In this document: in pieces, positions 1 through 6,517 of the stretch
Layout: the number at the start of each line of letters is the position of its first letter
How positions within the stretch are numbered: position 1 is the first letter of the stretch
NCBI RefSeq assembly: GCF_010729305.1
Contig: NZ_AP022574.1
Span: forward strand, 4,712,001 to 4,776,000
Length of the DNA: 64,000 nucleotides
Reading direction: 5' to 3'
DNA from: Mycolicibacterium psychrotolerans
Lineage (GTDB): Bacteria; Actinomycetota; Actinomycetes; Mycobacteriales; Mycobacteriaceae
Translations under genes and position numbers: made by a program
The notes under the pieces: model-generated
Told to the model about the DNA's origin: nothing
Seen by the model: the letters and a program-made list of their open reading frames with translations, nothing else
The model's database searches: none

Positions 1-1298
1 CGGTCGGCGGCCGACAGCTCCGCGCCGACAAGCCCACGGGGGAAGCCGGATCCGTCGATGCGCTCCTCGCCCTTGGTCGCGATGGACACCACCGACTCGA
101 GACCGCCGACCCTGCTGAGGATCCGTCCGGTCAGATACGGATAGAGGCGCAACCGTTCGGACTCGGCCGTACTGAGTGGACCCTTCTTGTTCCAGATGTG
201 ATTCGACACGCCGAGCCGGCCCAGCCCGTGCACCAGGCCGGCCCGGTACAGACGTGACACGTCGACCGACGGCATGCGCAAACGTCGGGCGGCGCCGGCG
301 GCCAGGTCGGCGACTGCCCGCGAATACCCGGCCGAGCAAGGACATTTGAGATCGACGAAATCGGCGACGGCGCGCAGCATGTCGTCGGCCTCGCCGGCAT
401 CCAGAGTGCGGTGTCGGTCGGGCGCCTGTGCCAGCGCGGCGGTCCAGACGTCGATGTCGAGGAGCCCGTCGACGATCACCGCGGCATCACGGACGAAGAC
501 GTCGGCCACCTCTGGGCTGAATTGGGTTCCGCGCCGCGACCTCACGACCTCGACGGCACGCGACACGCCCCCCGTCCGCAGATGCACCTCGGCCACGTCG
601 GCCAGCCTGACGATCTGGATCTCTCGCGGAATCTCCTGCCCCTCAACGCCATTGGGCATTCCACGGCCGTCCCACCGTTCGAAGATGTACGCCAGGGCGC
701 GTCCGACCCCGGGGTCGAGACCCATCCGATCCGACAGCACCCCGGCAGAAGTGCAGTGCGAGTTGATCAGCTCGCCGACCTGGTGGCGGGCCGTCATGAG
801 GAAGGCGGCTGCGCGGACGCTGCGCTCCCAGCCCGGTGAGCCCCGGCCGACGTGGCTGAGCATCAGGCGCAGGAACGGCAGTCCGGCCATGTCCACGCCG
901 TAGGTGTCTGCACGGAAGGCGATGTCGTCCCCGAACAGCGCCGCCAACTCGTGGGAGTCGGCATGGCAACCGATCCAGCCGACGAGGTTGGCGTAGTAGA
1001 CGGTGGCGCGGCGCTCGGCGTCGAGTCCCATGCGCTCGGCGATCCGGGTGGCGATCAGAGAGGACCGCAGCATGTGTTCCATCGGTTGGCCGAGCCCGAG
1101 GTCGATCGCCAGGGATATCGCGGCCAGCAGCTCGGCCCTGCGCAGTCCCCTGTCCGAGTCGTTACCCGACGGGTGCACGTGCTCATTGTGCACCCCGACG
1201 TGCACCGGAAGGTGCTTCCAGCGGCGATTGCCGGACTTCGGGCGGTCGTGGAGGGTCGACACGCTCCCGATCGTGCCGTCGCGACAGCCGGTCGGCAT
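1..1298 (-). CDS. HD-GYP-like domain protein, C-terminus outside the window
   Basis: The reverse strand is open from about 1298 to the window edge and reads as an HD-domain protein of the kind that in mycobacteria often ends in a LuxR-type HTH (not visible here). Two HD-like halves can be seen: an N-terminal one around RAELLAAISLAIDLG and YYANLVGWIGCHADS, and a C-terminal one around VHGLGRLGVSN and RIDGSGFPRG. Canonical HD-GYP enzymes have HDxGKxG and HHExxDGxGYP. Here the HD dyad is HG, the HHE is KGE, and GYP is GFP, so metal binding and phosphodiesterase activity are doubtful. The start is uncertain: ATG at 1298, GTG at 1193 and ATG at 1073 are all in frame, and conservation upstream of 1073 argues for an early start. 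It is divergent from the cyclase gene. Confidence 0.75.
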   Translation of the reverse strand, partial: MPTGCRDGTIGSVSTLHDRPKSGNRRWKHLPVHVGVHNEHVHPSGNDSDRGLRRAELLAAISLAIDLGLGQPMEHMLRSSLIATRIAERMGLDAERRATVYYANLVGWIGCHADSHELAALFGDDIAFRADTYGVDMAGLPFLRLMLSHVGRGSPGWERSVRAAAFLMTARHQVGELINSHCTSAGVLSDRMGLDPGVGRALAYIFERWDGRGMPNGVEGQEIPREIQIVRLADVAEVHLRTGGVSRAVEVVRSRRGTQFSPEVADVFVRDAAVIVDGLLDIDVWTAALAQAPDRHRTLDAGEADDMLRAVADFVDLKCPCSAGYSRAVADLAAGAARRLRMPSVDVSRLYRAGLVHGLGRLGVSNHIWNKKGPLSTAESERLRLYPYLTGRILSRVGGLESVVSIATKGEERIDGSGFPRGLVGAELSAAD

Positions 1299-1347
1299 GG
1301 GGCGGATGCCCCATGTGTGCCACCGCCCCCGACGCGATCATCAGGTG

Positions 1348-2238
1348 ATGAACACGCTCATCGCGGCCCCCACCACCTCCTCGACCGCGCGGGAGAACCC
1401 CTGGGACGCGGTGCTCACCGACGGTCACGCATCGTTGGTGCGGGCCCGTCGGCTGTTTCGCTACCTGCCGTCGGAGCCCCGATGCAAGCTGTGCAACAAC
1501 CCGTTCGGCGGTGTGGCCGGCCGTGTCCTGTCCGTCGCCGGCTTCCGCCCCTCGCGCAAGAACCCCAACCTCTGCAGCCGCTGCTGCGACGCACTGCCGG
1601 GCGGCGGCGCCGAAGTCGACGTCGCGGTGCTGTTCGCCGACGTGCGGGGTTCGACAGCGTTGGGTCGCCGCGGGGCCGCAACAGACTTCGCGTCACTGCT
1701 CAACAGGTTCTACGGCGCCGCGACGCACAGCCTCCTCCGTCATGACGCGGTGATCGACAAGCTGATCGGCGACGAGGTGATGGCGTTCTTCGTCCGGGGG
1801 ATCAGCGGTCCGCACTACCGCGAGCGGGCGGTGCGAGCCGGACTCGACCTGCTCGCCGCGGTCGGCGACGACGGCGACGGTGAGCCGTGGCTGCAGGTGG
1901 GCGTGGCGGTCAACGCGGGAACCGCGTTCGTCGGGAACGTCGGCGAGCAGGTCGTCGACTTCACCGCGCTCGGCGACACCGTCAACGTCTGCGCCCGGAT
2001 GCAGGGCCATGCGGCCGGCGGCGAACTGCTGGTGGCTTCGGGAGTGGCCGACGACCTGGTGGGGCACGCGCAGCGGCGCACGCTGCGGCTGCGTGATCGG
2101 CCACAGCCGCTCGACGCCTTCGTGCTGGGGGCCGGTGGATCGCCGGCGCTCAGGCCACCTGCTCGCGCCGCGTCACGCCCTCGTGCAGCGGCAGGTCCGG
2201 ATCGATACGGATGCCCAGCACCTCGCACGTGCCGTTGA
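1348..2238 (+). CDS. class III adenylate/guanylate cyclase with N-terminal Cys cluster
   Basis: A 296-residue cytosolic class III nucleotide cyclase. The catalytic homology domain fills residues 90-260: FADVRGST (96-103) carries the first metal Asp, DKLIGDEV (137-144) carries the substrate Lys and second Asp region, and TALGDTVN (about 205-212) carries the Asp and Asn expected of an ATP-using enzyme. Before it, residues 46-77 hold CxxC and CxxCC groups (CKLCNN and LCSRCC), which look like a small zinc-binding module. I chose ATG 1348 because family-like sequence begins there; the frame is open further upstream but that part reads as antisense of the HD gene. Its 3' end overlaps the convergent TetR gene by about 90 bases. 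The divergent HD-like neighbour suggests a shared signalling role, which is inference. Confidence 0.85.
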   Translation: MNTLIAAPTTSSTARENPWDAVLTDGHASLVRARRLFRYLPSEPRCKLCNNPFGGVAGRVLSVAGFRPSRKNPNLCSRCCDALPGGGAEVDVAVLFADVRGSTALGRRGAATDFASLLNRFYGAATHSLLRHDAVIDKLIGDEVMAFFVRGISGPHYRERAVRAGLDLLAAVGDDGDGEPWLQVGVAVNAGTAFVGNVGEQVVDFTALGDTVNVCARMQGHAAGGELLVASGVADDLVGHAQRRTLRLRDRPQPLDAFVLGAGGSPALRPPARAASRPRAAAGPDRYGCPAPRTCR

Positions 2239-2890
2239 TCGAGCCCATCATGATCGTGGTGAGGTAGTCGACGAATCGCTCCGTGGGCAGCCGCCGCGGG
2301 GTGTCCTGCTTGGAGCCCAGCCACCAGTCGGTGGCCGAAGCGGCAGCCCCGAACGTCGCGAACGCGGCCAGCTCGAAGGCCGCCCCGTCGAGTTCCATCT
2401 CGCGCAGCTCGTTGCTGAACATGTCCGCCATCGCCAGCGTGATGTCCCTGCCCTCGTTGACGGCGCGGATCGTCGACTCCGTCTGCTCGGCGAACCGGCC
2501 CTGCATCAGGAAACGCACCACGTTCGGGTGCTCGTCGACCAGACGAACGTACTGCTCGACGGCGCGACGGATGATGGTGTGCGCCGGGTCGGTCGAGATG
2601 TCGATCGACGGAAAGATGGCCGACCACAGCATGTCCCGCATGCGCTGACCGATCGCCTGGAACAGGTCGGACTTGTCGGTGAAGTGCCGGTAGATCTTGG
2701 GCTTGGCGGTGCCGGCCTCCTCCGCGATCTCACGCAGCGAGACCTCGGGACCCTGCTGGTCGATGGCGCGGTACGCGGCGTCGACGATCTCAGACCGCAC
2801 CTTCTTGCGGTGTTCGCGCCAGCGCTCACTGCGGGCGTCCACCTTGACGCCCGACTCGTCGGCAGCACGTGCCCTCGACCCTCGTCGCAC
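2150..2890 (-). CDS. TetR family transcriptional regulator
   Basis: A 246-residue one-component repressor. The N-terminal HTH is clear at residues 35-80: RSEIVDAAYRAIDQQG, then SLREIAEEAGTAKPKIYRHF, the usual TetR recognition-helix pattern. The all-alpha C-terminal ligand domain follows, with a Trp-rich stretch DWWLGSK. The first 30 residues are basic and variable and the start is GTG 2890; a later start near VDARSERW is possible. It is divergent from the geranylgeranyl-reductase-type gene, and an imperfect inverted repeat lies in the intervening 152 bases, so that gene is the most likely target. The ligand is unknown. Confidence 0.88.
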   Translation of the reverse strand: MRRGSRARAADESGVKVDARSERWREHRKKVRSEIVDAAYRAIDQQGPEVSLREIAEEAGTAKPKIYRHFTDKSDLFQAIGQRMRDMLWSAIFPSIDISTDPAHTIIRRAVEQYVRLVDEHPNVVRFLMQGRFAEQTESTIRAVNEGRDITLAMADMFSNELREMELDGAAFELAAFATFGAAASATDWWLGSKQDTPRRLPTERFVDYLTTIMMGSINGTCEVLGIRIDPDLPLHEGVTRREQVA

Positions 2891-3008
2891 CCGGCCACTG
2901 TACCCGCTCAGGGGCGGCTGACCTGCCCAGACCGCGCCGCCCCGGCTGTGGGACCAACTGGTGACGTCATCTCGGCCGCCGCGATGCGTGCAGGGACTTT
3001 CGGTACTA

Positions 3009-3034
3009 TCTCGTGCGACAGCCGCGCAACGAGA
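3009..3034. promoter_or_regulatory. candidate operator (imperfect inverted repeat)
   Basis: TCTCGTGCG and CGCAACGAGA face each other across a 7-base spacer, with one bulged A. The repeat sits just upstream of the flavoprotein ATG at 3043 and in front of the divergent TetR gene, the expected place for its operator. The right arm also supplies the purine-rich ribosome-binding region. Assignment to the TetR is inference. Confidence 0.4.
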
Positions 3035-3042
3035 CGAGAGAT

Positions 3043-4224
3043 ATGACGCAGCGATACGACCTGGTCATCGCAGGCGGGGGGCCGTCGGGATCGGCAGCCG
3101 CATGGCAGGCCGCCCAGACCGGCGCAAAAGTGGTGGTCCTGGACAAGGCACAGTTCCCGCGGGCCAAGCCGTGCGGTGACGGACTGACCGCACGCGCGGT
3201 CAGCTACCTGCAGAAGATGGGGCTGGCCGACGAGGTCGCCACCTTCCACCGCGTCAACCGGGTGACGGTGTTCAGCCCCAGCCGATGGGAGCTGTCGTTC
3301 CCGAAGCGGCCGGGCATGCCCGATCACGGCCACACGGTCAGCCGTGAGCACCTCGACACGCTGCTGCTCAAGCACGCCGAGTCCGCAGGCGCCGAGGTCC
3401 GTCAGGGCGCCGAGGTGGCCGGACCCGAGCTCGACGCCAACGGCCGGGTGATCGGCGTGGTGCTCAAGGGCGGCGAGAAGGTCTACGGGGACGCGGTGAT
3501 CGCGGCCGACGGCGCCTACTCCCCCATCAAGCGCGCGCTCAAGATCGACTCGGAGTACAACGGCTACTCGGCCATCGCGATCCGCTCGGAGATGCCGGCC
3601 AATCGTGCGGACTCCGACAGTCTCGACATCTACCTGAAGCTGCAGTTCCAGGGCGACCAGCTGCCCGGCTACGGGTGGGTGTTCCCCATGGGTCAGGGCG
3701 TGTTCAACATCGGCCTTGGCTACGTGAACAGCTACAAGAACTGGCAGTCGATCAACGCCACCCAGTTCCTCGGCGACTTCCTGCGCACGCTGCCGCGTGA
3801 GTGGGACCTGCCGCCCATCGAGGAGCTGAAGAAGAACAAGAGCGTGCGCGCCTGGCGGCTGCCGATGGGCTTCACCGCCTGGCCGGCCTGGCGCCCGGGC
3901 GTGCTGTTCACCGGCGACTCGCTCGGAGCGGGCAAGCCGGCGTCGGGCGCGGGGATCTCCAAGGCGCTGGAGTCCGGCTTGGCCGCCGGGGAGTGCGCGA
4001 TCGCCGCGCTGACCAACGGCGGACCCGACGACTTCACCAACTACGGCCAGCGCATGGAGGCCGCATGGGGCCGGGAGTACAAGCGCGGCAGGTACTTCCA
4101 CAAGCTGGCCGGCATTCCGGCGGTCGCCAACACGGGCATCAAGCTGATCGACAACGCCCATTTCCGCGACCGGATGCTCAAGTCGCTGTACAAGAAGGCC
4201 CAGGGCCCGCAGCACACCTACTGA
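3043..4224 (+). CDS. geranylgeranyl reductase family FAD-dependent oxidoreductase
   Basis: A 393-residue flavoprotein of the GGR/menaquinone-reductase branch of the PHBH fold. The N-terminal dinucleotide motif is IAGGGPSGSAAAW (about residues 8-20), followed by an acidic end to strand 2 and the family signature KPCGDGLTARAV. In the middle is the GGR motif YGWVFPMGQGVFNIGLG, and near residue 290 the FAD-contacting GDSLGAGKPASGAG. The family saturates isoprenoid double bonds; in M. tuberculosis the relative MenJ (Rv0561c) reduces the menaquinone side chain, but the menaquinone neighbours are absent here, so this is a paralog of unknown substrate. ATG 3043 is preferred over in-frame GTG-like sites because GAGACGAGAG precedes it. 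A strong hairpin follows the stop. Confidence 0.88.
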   Translation: MTQRYDLVIAGGGPSGSAAAWQAAQTGAKVVVLDKAQFPRAKPCGDGLTARAVSYLQKMGLADEVATFHRVNRVTVFSPSRWELSFPKRPGMPDHGHTVSREHLDTLLLKHAESAGAEVRQGAEVAGPELDANGRVIGVVLKGGEKVYGDAVIAADGAYSPIKRALKIDSEYNGYSAIAIRSEMPANRADSDSLDIYLKLQFQGDQLPGYGWVFPMGQGVFNIGLGYVNSYKNWQSINATQFLGDFLRTLPREWDLPPIEELKKNKSVRAWRLPMGFTAWPAWRPGVLFTGDSLGAGKPASGAGISKALESGLAAGECAIAALTNGGPDDFTNYGQRMEAAWGREYKRGRYFHKLAGIPAVANTGIKLIDNAHFRDRMLKSLYKKAQGPQHTY

Positions 4225-4251
4225 GGACCACCCCGCCGCATCGTCGGCGCC

Positions 4252-4286
4252 CCGCCGGGTGTGGATCGAAAGTCCACACCCGGCGG
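4252..4286 (+). terminator. strong intrinsic hairpin after the GGR gene
   Basis: A perfect 14-base-pair inverted repeat (4252-4265 with 4273-4286, loop TCGAAAG) lies 27 bases after the stop at 4224 and 33 bases before the next ATG at 4320. It lacks a T tract, as is common for mycobacterial terminators. Confidence 0.75.
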
Positions 4287-4319
4287 TGTGGTCTCCGCTC
4301 TTCGCCTAGCCTGACCGGC

Positions 4320-4862
4320 ATGTCGCCACTGGGCAGCACCGCTGCGGAGCACCTGGCCGCACTCGGCACGGTGACGATCGAGCCCGGGCTGTCCGAGGCC
4401 GAGCTCACCGGCATCGAGCGGCAGTTCGGCTTCGAGTTCGCCGACGATCATCGGGCGTTCCTCGCCGCCGGGCTACCGGTCGGCGGCACCTGGCCGAACT
4501 GGCGCGGCGACGGTCGCAGAAATCTCGCCACGCGGCTGCAACTGCCGATCGACGGCGTCCTGTTCGCCGTGGAATGGCGCGGGGTCTGGGACGACGGCTG
4601 GGGACCGCGGCCGGCCCGGATGCGCGACGCGCTCCGCACGGCGAAGTACCGGCTGGACCGCGTGCCCCGCATGGTCCCCGTGTGCTCCCATCACTATCTG
4701 CCCGCCGGATCGCCGGCACACCCGGTGCTGTCGATCTACCAGACCGACATCAGCGTCTGCGCTGCGGACCTGCTGGACTACGTCGATCTGGGGCAGCGAC
4801 GCCCCGATGCGCGGGCGGTCGCGGCGTCGACCGTGGCGTTCTGGTCGGACCACATCAGCTGA
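4320..4862 (+). CDS. SMI1/KNR4-like hypothetical protein
   Basis: A soluble protein of 180 residues. The N-terminal third (LSEAELTGIERQFGFEFADDHRAFLAAGLPVGG) has the SMI1/KNR4 pattern, an alpha helix followed by FxxDhxxFL and a Gly-rich turn. The rest is rich in Trp and contains WRGVWDDGWGPRP and VPVCSHHYLPAG. SMI1/KNR4 proteins in bacteria often act as immunity or housekeeping adaptor proteins; no toxin gene is next to this one, so no role is assigned. The start ATG 4320 follows the hairpin closely and has only a weak ribosome-binding site. The next gene starts 31 bases downstream on the same strand. Confidence 0.7.
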   Translation: MSPLGSTAAEHLAALGTVTIEPGLSEAELTGIERQFGFEFADDHRAFLAAGLPVGGTWPNWRGDGRRNLATRLQLPIDGVLFAVEWRGVWDDGWGPRPARMRDALRTAKYRLDRVPRMVPVCSHHYLPAGSPAHPVLSIYQTDISVCAADLLDYVDLGQRRPDARAVAASTVAFWSDHIS

Positions 4863-4893
4863 CCTGTCGGCGTCTGGGGGTAGACCTGAGCCC

Positions 4894-5310
4894 ATGGAGC
4901 AACGCATCAGCCTGATCACCCTCGGTGTCGACGATCTCGCCCGTGCTCGCCGCTTCTACGAGGAGGGCCTCGGCTGGCAGCCCCGGGATGCACCCGAGGG
5001 CGTCGTGTTCTATCAACTGCCGGGCATCGCGCTGGCGCTGTTCGGGCGCGGGGACCTCGCCGAGGATGCCCGCCACCCGGTCGACGGCCGCTTCAGCGGC
5101 ATCACGATCGCGATCAACCAGCGTTCCGAGGCCGACGTCGACGCCGTCCTGGCGCAGGCCGCCGATGCGGGCGCGACCATCCTCAAACCGGCCGAGCGAG
5201 TGTTCTGGGGGGGCTATTCGGGCTACTTCGCCGACCCGGACGGTCATGTGTGGGAGGTGGCGTTGAATCCGCAGTGGACGATCAACGAGGACGGCACGCT
5301 GACGATCTGA
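4894..5310 (+). CDS. VOC superfamily (glyoxalase/bleomycin-resistance fold) protein
   Basis: A 138-residue single-polypeptide VOC protein with two beta-alpha-beta-beta-beta modules. The first is ISLITLGVDDLARARRFYEEGLGW and the second ends in SGYFADPDGHVWEVALNP, the typical C-terminal strand with its Glu metal ligand. An aromatic substitution pattern (GGYSGYF) is usual for lactoylglutathione-lyase-like proteins of unknown substrate. The ATG at 4894 follows GACCTGAGCCC. The gene is followed by a convergent terminator-like inverted repeat. Confidence 0.85.
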   Translation: MEQRISLITLGVDDLARARRFYEEGLGWQPRDAPEGVVFYQLPGIALALFGRGDLAEDARHPVDGRFSGITIAINQRSEADVDAVLAQAADAGATILKPAERVFWGGYSGYFADPDGHVWEVALNPQWTINEDGTLTI

Positions 5311-5314
5311 GTGC

Positions 5315-5370
5315 CTGGTGTGCGAGCAGATCGCGATTCGGGCCCGCAGGTCGATCTGGTCGCACACCAG
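5315..5370. terminator. bidirectional terminator-like inverted repeat between convergent genes
   Basis: Arms of 19 bases (5315-5333 and 5352-5370) pair with a single mismatch around an 18-base loop. The element fills the 66-base gap between the VOC stop (5310) and the stop of the convergent LysR-type gene (5377), so it can terminate both transcripts. Confidence 0.75.
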
Positions 5371-5376
5371 AGGACA

Positions 5377-6084
5377 TCAGCGGCCCCGCGACCGCCCCGG
5401 CTTGCGGGCCACCTTGCCCGCGGCGGCGCGGGCGGCCTGCTTGGCGAGGGTCTTCTCGCGGGCGGTGCGTTTCGGTGGTGGCGGGGTCTGCCCCCGCGAC
5501 GATGCGGGGCGGCGGCCGCGCACGATGCCGATGAAGTCCTCGACGAGCGCCGGCTGCGGACCCTCCGGAACCGCTAAAGCCACCGGACAGGGCGGCGCGT
5601 CGGCGATCGGCCGGTAGGTGACGTCTTTGCGGTGGTACAGCCGTGCCAGCGACTGCGGCACGATCAGCATTCCGACGCCGGTGGCCACCAATTCGACTGC
5701 GTCGCCGGTGGTTTCGGGCCGGTGATCGACCGGGGCGCCGGGAGCGTCAGCCCAGTCGACGACATCGTCGCGGGGTAGCAGCCGCGGCTCGCCGTCGAGG
5801 TCGGCCACGGTGATCTCATCGGCGGCGGTGAGGACGTGGTCGGCGGGCACGACGGCCACCGTGGTCTCCTCGTAGAGCGGGATGACCGCCAACCCGGTCG
5901 TGTCGGCCGGCAGCCGGAGCACCGCGGCATCGACGGCGCCGTCGCGCACAGCGGCGGCCGCGTCCGCTGCGGCGACGGTGCGCAACTGCAGCGGAATCTG
6001 CGGGTGACGCTGCGACCAGTTGCGGGCCCACTTCGCGGGTGTCACCCCGGGGACGTAACCGACGGTGAGCGAGGGCGCGTTCAC
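5377..6084 (-). CDS. LysR-type substrate-binding domain protein lacking a DNA-binding HTH
   Basis: The 235 residues open directly with the first strand of a LysR effector domain (LTVGYVPGVTPAKWARNW) and continue through DGAVDAAVLRLP, IPLYEETTVAVVPADH and VATGVGMLIVPQSLARL, which is the periplasmic-binding-protein-like fold. The winged HTH that should precede it is absent, and the 28 bases upstream contain no room for it. The C-terminus from about residue 195 is a basic Lys/Arg/Ala tail (KRTAREKTLAKQAARAAAG) that could bind nucleic acid. It is divergent from the DUF5997 gene, with only 28 bases between the start codons. This pairing looks conserved in actinobacteria as far as I recall, which would suggest a joint function. 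Confidence 0.8.
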   Translation of the reverse strand: MNAPSLTVGYVPGVTPAKWARNWSQRHPQIPLQLRTVAAADAAAAVRDGAVDAAVLRLPADTTGLAVIPLYEETTVAVVPADHVLTAADEITVADLDGEPRLLPRDDVVDWADAPGAPVDHRPETTGDAVELVATGVGMLIVPQSLARLYHRKDVTYRPIADAPPCPVALAVPEGPQPALVEDFIGIVRGRRPASSRGQTPPPPKRTAREKTLAKQAARAAAGKVARKPGRSRGR

Positions 6085-6112
6085 TGCATCAGGCTATCGA
6101 TAAGCTCTGCCC

Positions 6113-6499
6113 ATGAGCAGGCCGAACGCGCAGTCCATGAAACCCGCCACGGCGGCGAAGAAGCTGGACGTCTACCTGCCCGCGACGCCGGCGGACTTCC
6201 AGCAGAACCCGATCACCCGCGAGGAACTCGCCGCGCTGCAGGCCGAACCGCCGCAGTGGCTGCAGGACCTCCGCAAGAACGGGCCGCACCCGAAGAACCT
6301 GGTGGCCGCCAAGCTCGGCGTCTCGATTGCGGGCCTGGCCCGCGGCGGCATCACCGAGGCGTTGACCACCGAGCAGATCACCGCGCTGCTCGAGGAGAAG
6401 CCCGACTGGCTGGTCGCCGAACGCGAGAGCTACCAGAACGTGCTGCGCGAGGAGCGCCGCCTCAAGGCGCTGCGCGCCGACCAGTCTCGTGACGACTGA
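6113..6499 (+). CDS. DUF5997 family protein
   Basis: A protein of 128 residues of a small actinobacterial family of unknown function. Visible features are a Lys-rich N-terminus (MKPATAAKKLDVYLPATP), an alpha-helical core with PPQWLQDLRKNGPHPKN and LGVSIAGLARGG, and LTTEQITALLEEKPDW, which together look like a compact HTH-like or RNA-binding helical bundle. It is divergent from the HTH-less LysR domain, which invites the idea that the two proteins form one regulator in two pieces; that is inference. Start at ATG 6113; a second Met is at residue 9. Confidence 0.8.
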   Translation: MSRPNAQSMKPATAAKKLDVYLPATPADFQQNPITREELAALQAEPPQWLQDLRKNGPHPKNLVAAKLGVSIAGLARGGITEALTTEQITALLEEKPDWLVAERESYQNVLREERRLKALRADQSRDD

Positions 6500-6517
6500 T
6501 CGGCGACAGCGGCCTCG

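Noticed and set aside
2283..2648. Forward-strand frame opposite the TetR gene
   Set aside because: Antisense to a clear TetR HTH and ligand domain.
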